From the NCBI GenBank assembly GCA_022376515.1, contig WTXI01000003.1, forward strand, positions 372,001 through 436,000: a stretch of 64,000 nt of DNA, read 5' to 3'. Shown here piece after piece: positions 50,797-63,569 of the stretch (position 1 is its first letter; each line of letters opens with the position of its first letter). Origin of the DNA: Lactifluus volemus (lineage: Eukaryota > Basidiomycota > Agaricomycetes > Russulales > Russulaceae). The translations under genes and the position numbers were made by a program. The notes under the pieces are model-generated. The model made no database searches and was not told the origin of the DNA. It saw only the letters and a list, made by a program, of their open reading frames with translations.

Positions 50797-52770
50797 ATGG
50801 CTATCCCCCTTGTGGCAAAGTCGACGGAGACTGGTAGAACCCCTCCCTCTGTCGGGCCCGAGGCCTATAATGATACCGTGGTTCCACCACCTTATGATGG
50901 CCGCCGACGCACCCTTGTCCTCTGTTTTGACGGGACGGGCGATCAATTCGGCACAGATGTACGCTCATGACCCCTCCTGCCTTTGATGTGCGCCCCACCT
51001 GTGTCTTACTGTTGATCAATACCTCCTTTGTTTGTAGAATTCGAACATCGTTCGGTTCTTCTCGATGCTCAAGAAGGACGATAAGAGTCAGCAGTTGGTC
51101 TACTACCAGGTTCGCACATGTGCTTCTTAGTGGTTCGAGAAGCCCGTTCAGACCCAACGCTCACAGGCTGGCATTGGGACATATACCATTCCGGAGATCA
51201 TTACGCCACTCGCTGCAAGCGTCGATAAGAACTTTGACATGGCTTTGGGGATTCACCTTGACGCACACGTGATGGGTGTGTTTTGCCGTTGACATTTGCG
51301 CGAGATTAGGCACGCTTATTGCCTCACCGCTCGCAGGAGGCTACGAGTTCTTGATGGAGAATTGTTAGTTCACCGGATCCTCTTGGCTGAAGAGTAGTTG
51401 GAATCTCATCTTCGCCGCTAGACCACGCAGAGGATAAAATATGCATTTTCGGTTTCTCACGCGGCGCCTACACCGCTCGAGCGCTAGCGGGCATGGTCCA
51501 CAAGGTTTGTATTCATCGCCACTGCATTTCTTGTTGAATACGACTTGATCGGCTGCAGGTGGGTCTGCTTCCTGCAGGGAACCATCAACAAGTCCCCTTC
51601 GCGTATAAGATGTTCAACCGCGATGACAAAGTCGGTTGGTCCCAAAGCTCCAGATTCAAGAAAGCTTTCTCTGTCGATGTCGAGATTGAATTCGTTGGCG
51701 TGTGGTATGCTCGTTCTTTACACGACCATGGCCCCAGAAACTGATTCATGTTGCAGGGATACAGTTTGCTCTGTCGGATTGACCGGGCGCACTCTCCCGT
51801 TCACGGGATCCAATACTGCTATTCGCTATTTCCGTCATGCGATCTCCCTCGACGAACGTCGTGCCAAGTTTAAGGCGAACTATTATCACCTTCGGCACTC
51901 GGAGGACAATAAGGGCACGAAGCTCGGAGAGATGCCGCGATCGAATCAACGTCACCCATTTATCGCAAGACCCATCCCCATCTCTTTCCTCACTATCAAA
52001 GTGAGGCACAGAATGAGGATGATTACGATGACGGACGATGGGAGACCGACGTACTGGAGGTTTGGTTTGCCGGATGTCACTCTGGTACGTCTTCTTGTCT
52101 GAGTAATGTTGACGTTGATCCTGACGTTATTGTTTAGATGTCGGTGGGGGGTCGGTCCCAAACGACACCCCGAGCAGCCTCGCTAGAATTCCACTTCGTT
52201 GGATGATTCGCCAATGCTTCCATACCAATACGGGAATCCAGTTTCACGCCGGGTCCTTCGAAGAGGTCGGCCTTGATGTCAACACGCTCACCCCCTTGTC
52301 CTACGCCGTCCTCCTGCCTTGATGCTAAACCCACGGTACCAGTCACGCCGCGGAGCCAACAGATAGTACCCTCGTGCCAGCATCTCAGTCTACCTTCAAG
52401 TCAGAAGAGGTTGAGGAACACAAAGACGCGTTGAGTCCATTTATGACAGACTGAAACTTAACAAAGCTTGGTGGATCCTTGAAATTATTCCGTTGCAATA
52501 CATGTGCAGAACCGGAGAGATGCGTCGTGGAGGACCTATTGGGCGTACGTGATTGCTCAGTTCATGCCGTGGTGTTGTGTCACTCAAGCGTTCCCTCACA
52601 GGATAAACTTCGGCCGCGGTCGCGAGATTCCAAAACCGATTCTCGAGAGGGGAGAACGAGTCAAGGTACATCGGTCTGTAAAGACCAGGATGGAGGCCGA
52701 GGGCCTAAAAGGCGGCAAGTACAACCCCAGGGCGAAGTTTGAACATCTGGATTTCGACTGGGTGGACTGA
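50797..52770 (+). pseudogene. DUF2235 (alpha/beta-hydrolase) gene with frame breaks
   Basis: DUF2235 proteins carry an alpha/beta-hydrolase fold with a GxSxG-type nucleophile. Clean exons: 50797-50958, 51038-51109, 51167-51275, 51337-51363, 51422-51504, 51559-51704, then from about 51757. Visible: TLVLCFDGTGDQFGTD, NIVRFFSML, GGYEFLMEN, ICIFGFSRGAYTARALAGM, FVGVWDTV, LDERRAKFKANYYH. After that the frame must jump (about 51913-51950) to reach TDVLEVWFAGCHSDVGGGSV. It then needs a missing base near 52440 (SPIYDRLKLNKAWWILE) and another shift near 52505 (NRRDASWRTYW) to reach GRGREIP and VKVHRSVKTRM. Three shifts argue for a decaying gene; assembly errors or odd introns are the alternative. Confidence 0.75.
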
Positions 52771-54376
52771 TCGATGAGCTTTATTCTTCATTGCGTGAGA
52801 TTTCCAGTGATATATGGTCTACGGTTGACTACCTTAACGGTCATTTCTATCTTGTCATTCTCATGTGCTCTCCTTGCATACTATGTAAGGTGTATGGTAC
52901 ACTCGGCAATGAAACATTGATAAGGCTCTGTACCTCAAACCACCACTGGCAATGAATGATCCTTGGAACTACAATAGCACCCTATTCATGAAAGTTTATT
53001 ATGACCTGAAATATGAAAAGACAGGCAGTAGAGTGTCATCAATAAGGAGCATCCCGAATATTGTTCGATGCCCCTCCTGCCGTCGCAATGCCGGGTCGGA
53101 ATTTGAACGTTTGAACCACTGACAGTTAGGAAATATTCTCCTCATGAATGGATTGGTCATTCAAGGCAGCAGCGATTGATGTGGTTAAACATCACAACTC
53201 GATCAGTGACCGCAAGATGGCTGTAAGCTGTATTTTTCTAGTCCGTTTTGGTTGACATGCATATGCCCGCAGCTCGAACACATCCTCTCGTTCATTCGCG
53301 CAATCGTGCCAGCTTGCTTCGTCACTGGCATTTTCATGGACTTTGCATTATGTCTTTCCACCTCATTCTGGTTCTGTCTGTTGTATATCCTCTTTTGAGG
53401 GCTTCATTTTACAACTGACCACACCTACTGAATGGCAATTCTGCAATTTGCGAGATCTCTCACCAGAACTTCAGACTACAGTGGTGAGATCAAATTAGAC
53501 TTGGGACTCGCTGTCGTGACATAGTTTCTAGACATACTATACGAGCTTTCTGACGCTGGAGGTCCTACAGCATCCGGCAGCGACGAGTAACATCGATGTG
53601 ACTGTACTACTGATAAGGACTTTTGGAGACACTGGTACGACGCATTTGGGAAGGTGTCCGCTCCTTTCCTGAGAGCTTCCCATCATTACAGAATTTGGAA
53701 ATGGTCCCAGCGACAGGCCTGTGCCCGGACTGGCGCTCGCTACTAGCCCACCACTACTAAAGTCGTAGCCAATTCACTCTCTTGACCGCGGCCAATTGAA
53801 TTCCGAAGATCTGGGTTGCTCACGGGGATATCAGCTCGGACAAGAAACGTCTGGATCACAATCAGGAATCAGCATATCAAGAAACAGAGTGTTAAGCCCA
53901 TCTAGAGGCTGTAACTGAGTGTCGTAGGCAGGCAGTCAGTGTCACTCAATGAGAGAGTTGCGCTCTCCAGTCACGCACCATATTGAGAACAAACCCAGCA
54001 ACTTGGTGTGAGCCTGTGAGGAATTACAAATACTCTAAAATTAGTGGGGAAATCACGTGGGGGGGGATGTGCCGCTCGGACATCGGGGAAGATCCCGCAA
54101 GTGCCCGGGGACGCTCATTTGCCGCAGCGAGAGCGCATCGGGTTTAGCGCGTTTACCTGATCACAACGTGTCCTCTGTACAGTACCGCTTGCCCTTGGTG
54201 ACACCCGCTCGTTTAGCCCATGTTCTCGGGCATCCGGCTAACCACTTGCGCTTTGGCGCCTGTTTGACACACATCCGCTCAGCCGTTTCAGGTCAGGAGT
54301 CAGGCCTAGACAACTGATTGGGTACTGTATTGGCCACTCTCCAGGACGTACCATACTGTACTGTACTGTACGTCAA
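52771..54376. other. Intergenic with one arm of a 10-kb direct repeat
   Basis: No gene recognised. 53335-53610 resembles 63570-63830. 54041-54160 is unusually GC-rich (ACGTGGGGGGGGATG), and TACTGTACTGTACGT sits exactly at the left border of the PRM10-like fragment. Confidence 0.5.
53335..53610 (+). repeat. Direct repeat, left copy
   Basis: Shares with 63570-63830 the words TTTTACAACTGACCAC, CAATTCTGCAATTTGCGA, ACTACAGTGGTGAGAT and CGAGTAACATCGA in the same order and orientation, with small indels. Roughly 250 bases. Non-coding; no terminal signature of a known transposon. Confidence 0.75.
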
Positions 54377-55762
54377 GAAGCTTGCTCGTGCGCTTATGAC
54401 GCTCGGCGCTCCTTCTCACCGCATCGAGTCTCAGTTCGTCGCCGTTGCGCGCATCCTCGAAGTTGACGCAGAGTTCATTCATCTCCCAAACATTTTCCTT
54501 TTATCATTTGCCGACCCGGAGACGTGTACCTCAGAAACAGACTTCATCAAATGTTCTGGTCGTCTCGCGCTCGGAAACCTGAACGAGGTGCACCAGATTT
54601 ACCGCCAGGTTGTGCACGACGAGATGAGTGCGAAGAGGGCCACTGATCTTCTCGATAATCTAGGCTATTTACCGCGTCTGGACCCGCTGTGCGATTGCCT
54701 TCTGCCTGTCGGCATTTGGAGGGTCATTCGTTGTCATGCTCATTGCAGGATTTGGTGCGCTTGTGCTCAGCTCGCTGCAGTCGTGAAAAGCCAGCTGTAT
54801 GCGAATGTGTTCGAGTACGGACGTTCCTATCACTTCCCTTCGCTTATCAGTCCGCCTTCTAAAGGATTAGCATCGCCATCTTCATCTCATTCATGGCCCG
54901 CGCGTTAAGCAGCACCCACAGCGAGCTGTTTTGCTACCCAGCGATCTCGTCTGCTGGGACTTCCGGGCTATCTCATTCGTAGGTTTGTAGATCTGCGCCG
55001 GTTTCCTGGCTAACGTCTTTATAGTCAGCAGTTCTCTGGAGCTAGCTTCAAAGAATATGTTCTGCGACTCTGTAAAGATGGTCTACACCCTGATTTATAC
55101 ACTATTCCTCGGCTTCGGTCTGCAGATCGGCTCTGACTTCTACTTCTTGTTTAATCCCTCTGAACGGCTTCGCCTTGCAAACACGCTCTTGCATACCACT
55201 ACCTTTTCGGGTACCTTCGTCTCAGACAGTTCCACACGTTTTGCCGAGAACAAGCCTTTATTCGGTACCTTCGCTTTTACAAATGGGACATCGCTAAACG
55301 AGATGCACATCATCGGGGGGTGCCATCGCTTGCCAGAGTTCCCGTGGTATCTACAACCTTTCCAAAGCTGGTCACAGTTCGTCACTGTGCCTGCGTTCTC
55401 AGTCCTCAGTTCTCTAGCAACCTCCAGCCATGGCGCTCCTGTGACCTCGTTGTCATGGTCGTCATCTCATGCATTTCGTTTTCGGCAAACAAAACGGCGG
55501 ACCACTTCATTTTCAATAGATCGGATGTTGTGTCCGCGATTGGCGCGTTTGCTGTGAGGTTATTGGGTAACGTGTACTCACGCCGATTTGGAGGCACGGC
55601 GTTCACAGCTATGGTCACCGGTGTGCTATTTCTGGTTCCTGCTTGTATATCTTTTTGCTCTCTGGTAATGGCGAGTCATTAAATGGACGGCGGTATAGTA
55701 CCACATCTGGCAGCGGCATTGACATTGGGGGTGTTATGATTGCCGTTACGATTGGTATCACA
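54377..55762 (+). pseudogene. Partial, decayed copy of the PRM10-like gene
   Basis: Copy of 48274-49747, introns included, so it arose by DNA duplication. It begins at GAAGCTTGCTCG and ends at GGTATCAC, losing the N-terminal 310 codons and the last 25. Internal losses: about 17 bases after CTGCCTGTCGG (about 54710), 10 bases near 54780, and part of exon 3 near 54960. The frame is broken repeatedly, and the start falls in unrelated sequence rich in CTGTACTG repeats. The remaining identity to the source is still very high, so the duplication is recent. Confidence 0.9.
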
Positions 55763-56280
55763 GTTCGTTAGTTTAGCCCTCGACAATATGGTTTATTGAA
55801 GGCACTGTATATCAAGATATCATGTCATGAAACTGAATTTAAAAAATGCGTGCACTCAACGATTGAATGTCCACTGGCAGGCAGGCGCTTGAGGACGTGA
55901 GCGTCACCCATCCAACATTAGAGTAGAATCAGTGGGTTACCCGTGGTACAGGATGACATTGAAGCTGCTGATGGGCCACATATACCAACGTGAATATGAA
56001 AAGAATGCATAGTCAGTGACAGTGACTTAAGGGCCATTGTCTTCACCCATCTACAAACGCCGTAGGCATCCAGGCGATACGACATCTCCGGGATCGGCTA
56101 AATAGTATCCATGAGATGCCGAAGGGGCCATGAGCAATTGGAGTAAGGTCATTATACACGGTGGCCCAGTTTAGATGTTAAGCACGTGTCTATTGACCCG
56201 TGAGAGACGCCTGCCTTAACTGGACTCGCATTGGCCAGGGGGCCGGTCCATCCGATTGCCGCCCACACGCCTTCCGACTC
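55763..56280. other. Intergenic, sirtuin upstream region
   Basis: No gene recognised. No TATA box evident in the last 100 bases before the sirtuin ATG. Confidence 0.45.
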
Positions 56281-57845
56281 ATGGACGACTACGGTACCGA
56301 TCTCCTAGCAGAGGCTCTAGGTTCTGGTGCCACAAACAAACCCTCTCGGCTAGGTCCTACCGAAAAGCCCCGACAGATTTTCAAGACGAAGGATGTATCT
56401 TCTCTCGCTAAATACATCAAGTCGGATGCATGCCAGAAGATTTATTTCATGGTAAATCCACCCTGAGACTTGCTGGACGAATTCTGAGTCATGATTTTTG
56501 CACAAAAGGTAGGCGCAGGTGTGTGCAACACTCAGTCCGCTAGCTAGCGATCTCAGCGACCTAAAAATTCCCAGGCATCAGTACATCCGCCGGAATTCCA
56601 GACTTTCGTTCACCCGAGACAGGTGCGCGGACCCCCGAAACCAATAAGTTTTACTTTTCTAATCGGTTTGCGCTCGTAAAGGGCTATACGTAAGAGAATA
56701 CCTGCAACATTCCCTGTGCAGCAGAATTTAATCGCAGATCTTTGTTTGCAGGCCAACCTAGCGCGTCTCAATCTACCATACCCAGAGGCTGTATTTGATA
56801 TCCAATTCTTCCGGAGAAATCCCCGCCCATGTATGTTTTCCTGTTTGACACCCGATGTCGGCTTAGAAGCCATCCCAGTCTATACACTTGCAAAAGAGCT
56901 ATATCCGGGGAAGTACAGGCCAACCCTCACGCACTCATTTATCAAACTTCTGTCAGACAAAGGGCTGCTCGGTTTATGTTTAACACAGAACATCGATACC
57001 CTGGAGCGACGGGCGGGTGTTCCTGCGAATAAGATAATAGAGGCACATGGTAGTTTCGCTACACAGCGCTGCATCGAGTGCAAGCGACCGTTCAATGACA
57101 ATGAGATGAAGAAACTTGTCGAAGAGGAGAGTACTCCAAGGTGTAAGACATGCAAGGGACTCGTCAAGCCTGATATCGTCTTCTTTGGAGAATCGGTAAG
57201 TGTGTTCACAAAGACTACATGAGGAACCACGTTATTGATAACGTTGCGGCTGCCTAGCTCCCCCCTAACTTTTTTCGTTCTCTGGACCAGCTCCATGATG
57301 CGGATCTTCTCATCGTGATGGGAACCTCGCTTACAGTGCATCCCTTTGCTTCTCTTATCAACATGGTCGATGGCAAGTGTCCACGAGTTCTGATCAATTT
57401 GGATGCTGTGGGAGGGATGGGGTCAAGCTCAAATGATCTGGTCTTACTCGGAAAGTGTGACAACATCATTCGCGACCTTTCGAAGGAACTCGGGTGGGAA
57501 GAGGAGCTGGACAGAGAGTGGTCGAGGACTGCTGCTTCTCTGGATACCCATGAGACGGCGACACCTAGCCGCCCACCCGAGAAGGAGCAAGCCGATGGAA
57601 CTAAGCTGGATCTCGAGATAGAGAAGATCATAGAACGAGTTGAGGATTCCCTTTCTGTCTCGGAGAGGGACAAGACCGGTTCCAGAAGAGCGGATATATC
57701 TGTTCGACCTGATGCTGCGGCAAGTGAGAGCGTGAAGGACAAGGAGAGCGCGACCTCTCCACCCGAAACGTCCCAGAAGGATGCAGATGAGGGCGATAGT
57801 AGAAGTCCAGAGAAAGGCGAGAAAGGGGGTGAGCCCAAATTTTGA
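56281..57845 (+). CDS. HST2: Class I sirtuin, Hst2/SIRT2-like NAD-dependent deacetylase
   Basis: Removes acetyl groups from lysines using NAD+. Exons: 56281-56451, 56509-56518, 56575-56622, 56738-56830, 56879-57195, 57258-57845, giving 408 codons. Landmarks: [24 protein letters not shown] (the VGAG is a 10-nt exon), ANLARLNLPYPEAVFDI, NPRPFYTLAKELYPG, LTQNIDTLERRAGV, catalytic His in IEAHGSF, zinc cysteines CIEC and CKTC, KPDIVFFGES, MGTSLTVHPFASL, PRVLINLD. The last 130 residues are acidic and disordered. The acceptor of exon 4 gives DLCLQANL where the family has GLYANL, so that junction is a little uncertain. The Hst2 subtype rests on the NLPYPEAVF and FYTLAKELYPG blocks. Confidence 0.9.
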
Positions 57846-58777
57846 TGGCCTGTATTATTTACTCACGCGTACATGCGACCGCAGAGCGAGAATGAAATTT
57901 GCTACGATTGTATCTTTCTATGGACTTGTATCTGCTATGGAGAGGAGGTGGGAGATGGTCTACGGTCCCGGACAAGTGGAAGGGGGGGATTCTGCCTGTT
58001 GTATTTGTTGTATTTCTGTTAATATAAAGATATGTCGTTGCTCCGAGTCAAGGCTTTCACCTTGCGATAAAAGCCTGGAGCCTTTCTCATGCGGATTAAG
58101 CCAAGCCTGAGCTGCACGAATATATTGGATCAATGAATTTCATAGCCTTTTTAAGTTCAGTTGACACGACGTGGTCCACAAACAGAGTGTAACGTTTCGG
58201 TTTTGCGAGTGCGTTGGGGTGACTCGGATACACTTTCCCCCTACATACCAACATATATAGTTAGAAGTTCTGAGGAGAAAGGGCTAAAAATGAAGAAAGT
58301 CGTCCTCTCGAGCGGCCATAGGGGTTAGTTACATAAGGGCCAGACCACCTAAATACATCGCCTCACAAAAAAAAAAGTAACATAGCGTACTGGCCGCGTG
58401 AGCTATGGCATGGCATATAAATGGCCCACCCAGAGGTAAAAGTGATGCTCTCGTTTATCCTGAGTACGTGTTATCAAACACGTGGATGACCCAGGACGGA
58501 AACGAGGCCCGACGAGCTCGGTCTTTTTTATTTCTTTACCTTCTGGTCTATAGAAGCGCGTACTGTAGAGTATGAAATTCCATGATTTGATATACATTCT
58601 GTGCAAACAAGATCTAAATCAACTACACTGTATGTGCCAAGCTCGTCAGTGAAAGTCCGCAGTGATGGCCATCTACCGTCCTTTCACCTTCAATGCTTGC
58701 TACCTTGTCCCCATCCCTGGTCTCCCTCGAACTCGTGTACATACCCAGTTGCACAGCGTCCCGTCACGTTTCCGTGC
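57846..58777. other. Convergent 3' region, sirtuin / NLR C
   Basis: No gene seen. 58540-58777 is the 3' flank of NLR C, in inverted orientation the same flank found after the relics at 21273 and 30123. Confidence 0.6.
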
Positions 58778-61700
58778 TCACTTGGCACCATGCTCTCGTA
58801 GCAATTCCATAAGTTCATCAAACCTAGCTTCTAGAGCCATGTCGAGTGGGGTTTTACCCAGCTTGTCTTCTGCGTTCGCAGGTTGCTCGAGTAAAGATCT
58901 GGACCGTTTGCTATATCTTTTCGAGAGGGCGGACAGCTTGTGCCAACGGGTGGATCTCCTGCCACTGGCAGTGCCAGTGGGGGATTCCCTAACGTTCGCG
59001 TTCGCGTTGTTCTCCAGGAGTATCCGAGCATAATCGAGGTTTTTCCAGATTGTTGCCCAGTGCAGAGGAGTGCTGCCCCACTTATCCTGGGCGTCGACAT
59101 TCGCATTATGTTCGATTAACATCCGAGCGATTTCGGATTCTCCTACGTTCGTTGCTGCCATGTGCAATGGAGTGAGGCCCCACTCATCTTTGGCATTGAC
59201 GTTCGCATTGTGCTCGATTAACATCCTAGCAATGTTAGGTTTTCGCCTGTGCACTGCAACATGCAGGGGAGTGTCGCCCCACTTGCACTTGGCATCGACA
59301 CTCGCGTTGTGTTCTAGCAGCATCCGAACAATATCGAGGTTTCCCGAATCCTCAATTACTTCGTGCAAGAGAGTTTTGCCCTCATCGTATTTGGCATCGA
59401 TGTTCGTGTTGTATTTCAGCAGCACCCGAACGATGTCAACATTTTCTTTGGAGACTGCTACTTGAAGGGGAGTCTTGTTCTCAATATCCTTGGCATTGAT
59501 GTTTGCACGGTGTTCCAGCAGCATCTGAGCAATGTCGGGGCTACTGTCATTTTCTGCCACCATGTGCAGGGGAGTCTTGCCCAAGCAATTCTTGGCATTG
59601 ACGTCAACTCTGTGCCTGGTTAACATCCAAGCCATGTCGAGATGTCCCCATTGCACCGGTTTGTACAGGGGAGGGTCAGCCCCACGTCCTCGGGCATTGA
59701 CTTTAGCCTTGTGCTCGATTAGCGTTCGGACGACTTCGACGTGTCCCATTCTTGCTGCTAGAAACAATGGAGTTTCTCCATCACTGCACCGGGCATCGAT
59801 CTTAGCTTTGTTCCTGATGAGAATTTGAACTATGTCGAGATGTCCAAACATGGCTGCAAAATGTAGTGGAGTGTTGCCACTAGAGTCCCGTGCATTCACC
59901 CTCGCTCGATGAGTGAGTAGCCACCGCACTATCTCGATGGAAGGGATAACATTTTCAAAAACATTATGACACGCGTGATGTAGTAGGGTCCACTTGGAAT
60001 GGTCCGTCGGTGTGTTGACATCTGCACCGTGGTCATAGAGTAGTTGTGCAACGTGGAACCTTTTCCCTATCAACGCGGCATGTAGTGGAGTAGGCTTTGG
60101 CTCCGCTTCGCTCTTGGGATTGACATGATGCGGATACTTTGTAATGAAGTGTTGCGCAATGTCATACAAACCGCAGAATGCGGCATAGAAGAGAGGTACT
60201 TCTAAATCCGCTGTGAAAGGTATGACCCGTCTGCGATCGGAGCGAATCCGGCACCATGCGTTCCAGTGTGGTTTATCGCAATCAAGGAAATGTTCGATCG
60301 CATTCTGAATGCTTGATGACACGCTCTCAAACCGGACATGGTCACCCCAGTAATTGGCGGCATATTGAGAAAGAGGCAATTCGTTAAGGTTAAGACGATC
60401 ATCCAGACGGAGCAGGACGGCCAGGCAGGCCTGAGCGAGGGTCGCATGGGCAGAGTGGAGAGGGATGTGATGCCGCGAAACATCTCTTTTTGGGTGCGCG
60501 AGGCGTCCGAGGTCAGGAACTCTTTCACCGAAAAGTGTGAGAATTGCACCACTTGAGAACCACCATGGTCGACAACTGCAATTAAGCTTGAACATGTAGA
60601 GAGTATGGCTTGCTGTTGGTCGTCCCACCGCCAATCCGTGTTCACCGTCGGAATTCCTCCTTTCCGGGCAGCATCAAAGTCCACCGCAAGCACCTCCGCA
60701 AGCTCCTTGACATGAAGTGGTCGAATCGCGACAGTGAGACATTGAAGGAGATGATGCGCATGCTCTTGATTCGCCTCGTTGATGTCTCTCAATATCCGCT
60801 CATAAGTCTCGTCAAGTGTTTTGGGTAACTCCCCAAGAATGTGTCGCACGCTTGCTGGGAGGCAGTGGCGCAGCGATTCAAGTTGACAATAGACCCAACG
60901 AAACCTGTTCGACAGGATCGATAAGTACATTGATCATAGAAAGCAAGACACTTACATTCCATCGGCTTTTTCACTGAGCGTCTTGACAACCAGCCTCTTA
61001 TCCTCCTCTCGCCATCTCTGCATCTTGGCATCCGAATAAACCACGGAGTCGATGTAGTCAACGATGTCTTTCTTTTGCCCACTTTGCTCGTGAAGGGACA
61101 CCGAAAGTGTTGTTAAACCCTTGAAGGCAGTTCGTATATCAACCTCGGGCCGACTGGTCACGCACAGGTGTAAATTCGGTATCCGCAGGCCAACAAGTTC
61201 AGCGATAAGTTTAAGCACTTGCTCCCTTGAAGATGGCATCCCAGAGCTGTCCGGACACTCATCGACGGCATCCACAATGAGGTAGAGATGGTCTTGAGCT
61301 GGGAGTGAGAGCATTTCTCTTAAGCATCTTGTCAAAGCGTCATTACTAGGCCGTTGTTTTCCATCATCGTGTGCCGAATAAAGACGGGAGAGTATGTCGG
61401 AAAAGCGATCAGATTGAGTGGAAAGCTGGAAAAGGAGCGAATAAAGCAAGCTGTTGCGGTTTCGCTTATTTTCGTCCCGGAAGTCGAAGTAAAAATAAGC
61501 CATTGAGGCTAGTCCTGCATCGCGAAGGGCCACGACATGTTCAATTATTGAAGAACTACTCGATGATTTTAGTTGATATAGGAAGCGATAGGGAAACAAC
61601 CAACCAGAGAACGCTTTTCCCTGAGCCTGCTACAAAGAAGACGACCATCAGATGACGTATGGTAGAGTGTAAGAACCCCATACGTTTGCCATGGATCCAT

Positions 61701-62875
61701 AGGAGAGAAGAAGTTGACTTCCATTTGTTGAAGACGCTGTCTTCGAAGAACCACGCGGCCGAGCTGACGTGGTGCGTAGTACGTGCAATGTTGTGATTTA
61801 CCGATGGGTCAGGCGGAGAGAGCCATCTTCGAATTTGTTGTCGCTTCTGCTCCGGTGTGAGGTTACTTGAACCTCCTGGACGAAGAGCAGTGACTATGTC
61901 GTCAACAGCGTCGTTTGTTGTTTCTTGCATGGCTATCCGCGTCTTCTCCGCGCTCTGTTGCACGACCTCTTTCACCTCCTTGTGGTCTAGCAATAATGAA
62001 TTTTCAGAAAAACGTTCGAGTTCACGTAGACACATTTTGCGCACCGTCAATCACCTGCTCCTTGACCTCATGTGTGGCTTTCAGGTTTTCAGCTATAGCC
62101 ATACGAGCCTCGTCCTGAGTAAGTTTGTCCAGCCTGTGGAGCGCATCTTCAATATCCTTCCCGCCAAATAGCTTATTGACGTATTGTGCTAGATAAACAT
62201 GAGTCAATCAGAACATTTTCCTGGAGATAGGCTTACTTATCCAAGCATGCTTAATGTCCTTCGTTGCGATGGCAAGAATAGAGAGCACTTCAACCATAAC
62301 TTTGACAGTCATATTCATCATTGCTCCAGTGGATGGAATTTCAGTATAGCACTCTAGACGCGTCAAAAAGTTTTCGACCCGCTCCAAGAGATCGATAAGT
62401 GCGGCTTGACTCGCATGAACATCCTTGGCCGCCTAATTGAGCAGTTGTCAAAATGGCATATGGGAAAGAATGAAGAAGATACACACCAAGAGAAGGACGC
62501 CAATCCCTGTAAAGATTACTTTGGCATGTGGGAATACCTGAAAGACGAAAATCAGAGCTTAGATCCTGGAAAAATAAACGACTGAAGATCTACCAAGCTG
62601 GCACCTGTACCGACACTGGGACAAATCGCATGGAGAACATTCACGGTTGTATTGAGGCACTTTGTCAATCTCTCGTTGGTATTACGACGTTGATCGAATT
62701 TACGAACTAGATCTTGAAGCACGACGAGGATGGCGGTGGGTGAGTGACAGTTGCGGAGTTGTGAGGCAAGAGGATGCGCTTGGAGGTCAGTGTTGGTCTT
62801 TGCTTGATATTCTCTCAAGGCGGTATTGAAAAATGGTTGGAAGGTGGTGGTGGAAGTTGTGGGAATACGGGACAT
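58778..62875 (-). pseudogene. Goodbye-NACHT-ankyrin gene C, one-base frameshift
   Basis: Third NLR-like paralogue. Exons from the start: 62875-62594, 62537-62487, 62432-62237, 62188-62045, 61986-61684, 61629-61605, 61555-60956, 60904-58778; all seven introns and the 25-nt Walker A exon are conserved. Goodbye (FQPFFNTALREYQAKT), Walker A, Walker B (LYLIVDAVDEC) and a long ankyrin block are present (about 700 residues in the last exon, longer than A or B). One base is missing near 60507: A reads TCGGGACGCC, B reads TCGGAACGCC, and C reads TCGGACGCC. The frame then runs to a stop at 60202, after about 100 unrelated residues, so ankyrin is not translated. It may make a short Goodbye-NACHT protein or be dead; an assembly error is possible. 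Confidence 0.88.
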
Positions 62876-63569
62876 GGTTCTGAGGGAGTTCGTAGACAGA
62901 AGCTGCAGCTATGAGGGCTGTACAGGCATCATCCAGCTTCTGGCCACGCCTTGTTCAAAAACAGGAAGGCGGTGTACTCGCGTGCACGTGCAACGACTTG
63001 ATTTCTACCAGGAACGCCGGAACTGGTCCCACCTTCAACGTTCTTGTGATACTGTACCTCGTCAACACCAAAGGTCCGCAAGCACTTGGGATACAGGCCC
63101 TCCTAATCCGCTAATGGATGCCATCCATGCCGTCACTCGAAATTTTAATGTTTGCAACTCCCACAACTTTTCCCTTTTCTTATTTTCTAAATAATACGCA
63201 AATAATAAGAAAATTTTGTCGTCGAAAATAACAGCCTTTAATAACTTCTTGGAGCTGAGAACATACCAAACCTCTTGAAACTGCCACCTTTCCCGGAACA
63301 TGTACCGGGGTACAGGATGGCGGTAGGTAATAGGCTTGGTAATAGGTAGCGTTCGGGGAGTTGGCTGGTAGTCTGGTAACTTAAGTTACTGTACTCCCGA
63401 ATTCACAATCGGCTCATTTCAGTTAGTCCAACGCGTTGCTGCGATGGGGACTCAGTCCCATGTTGGCGGTGACCGCCGGGTAGGGTAAACTGAGGTGGAA
63501 CGACCTGATACGCGTCAATCCGGCCCGGCCCGAGTCTGAGCCCGAGTCTTGCCTTGTTTCGTCATTTGC

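Noticed and set aside
58601..59828. Plus-strand frames of 66-131 codons
   Set aside because: Complement of the ankyrin repeats of gene C; regular repeats produce long shadow frames.
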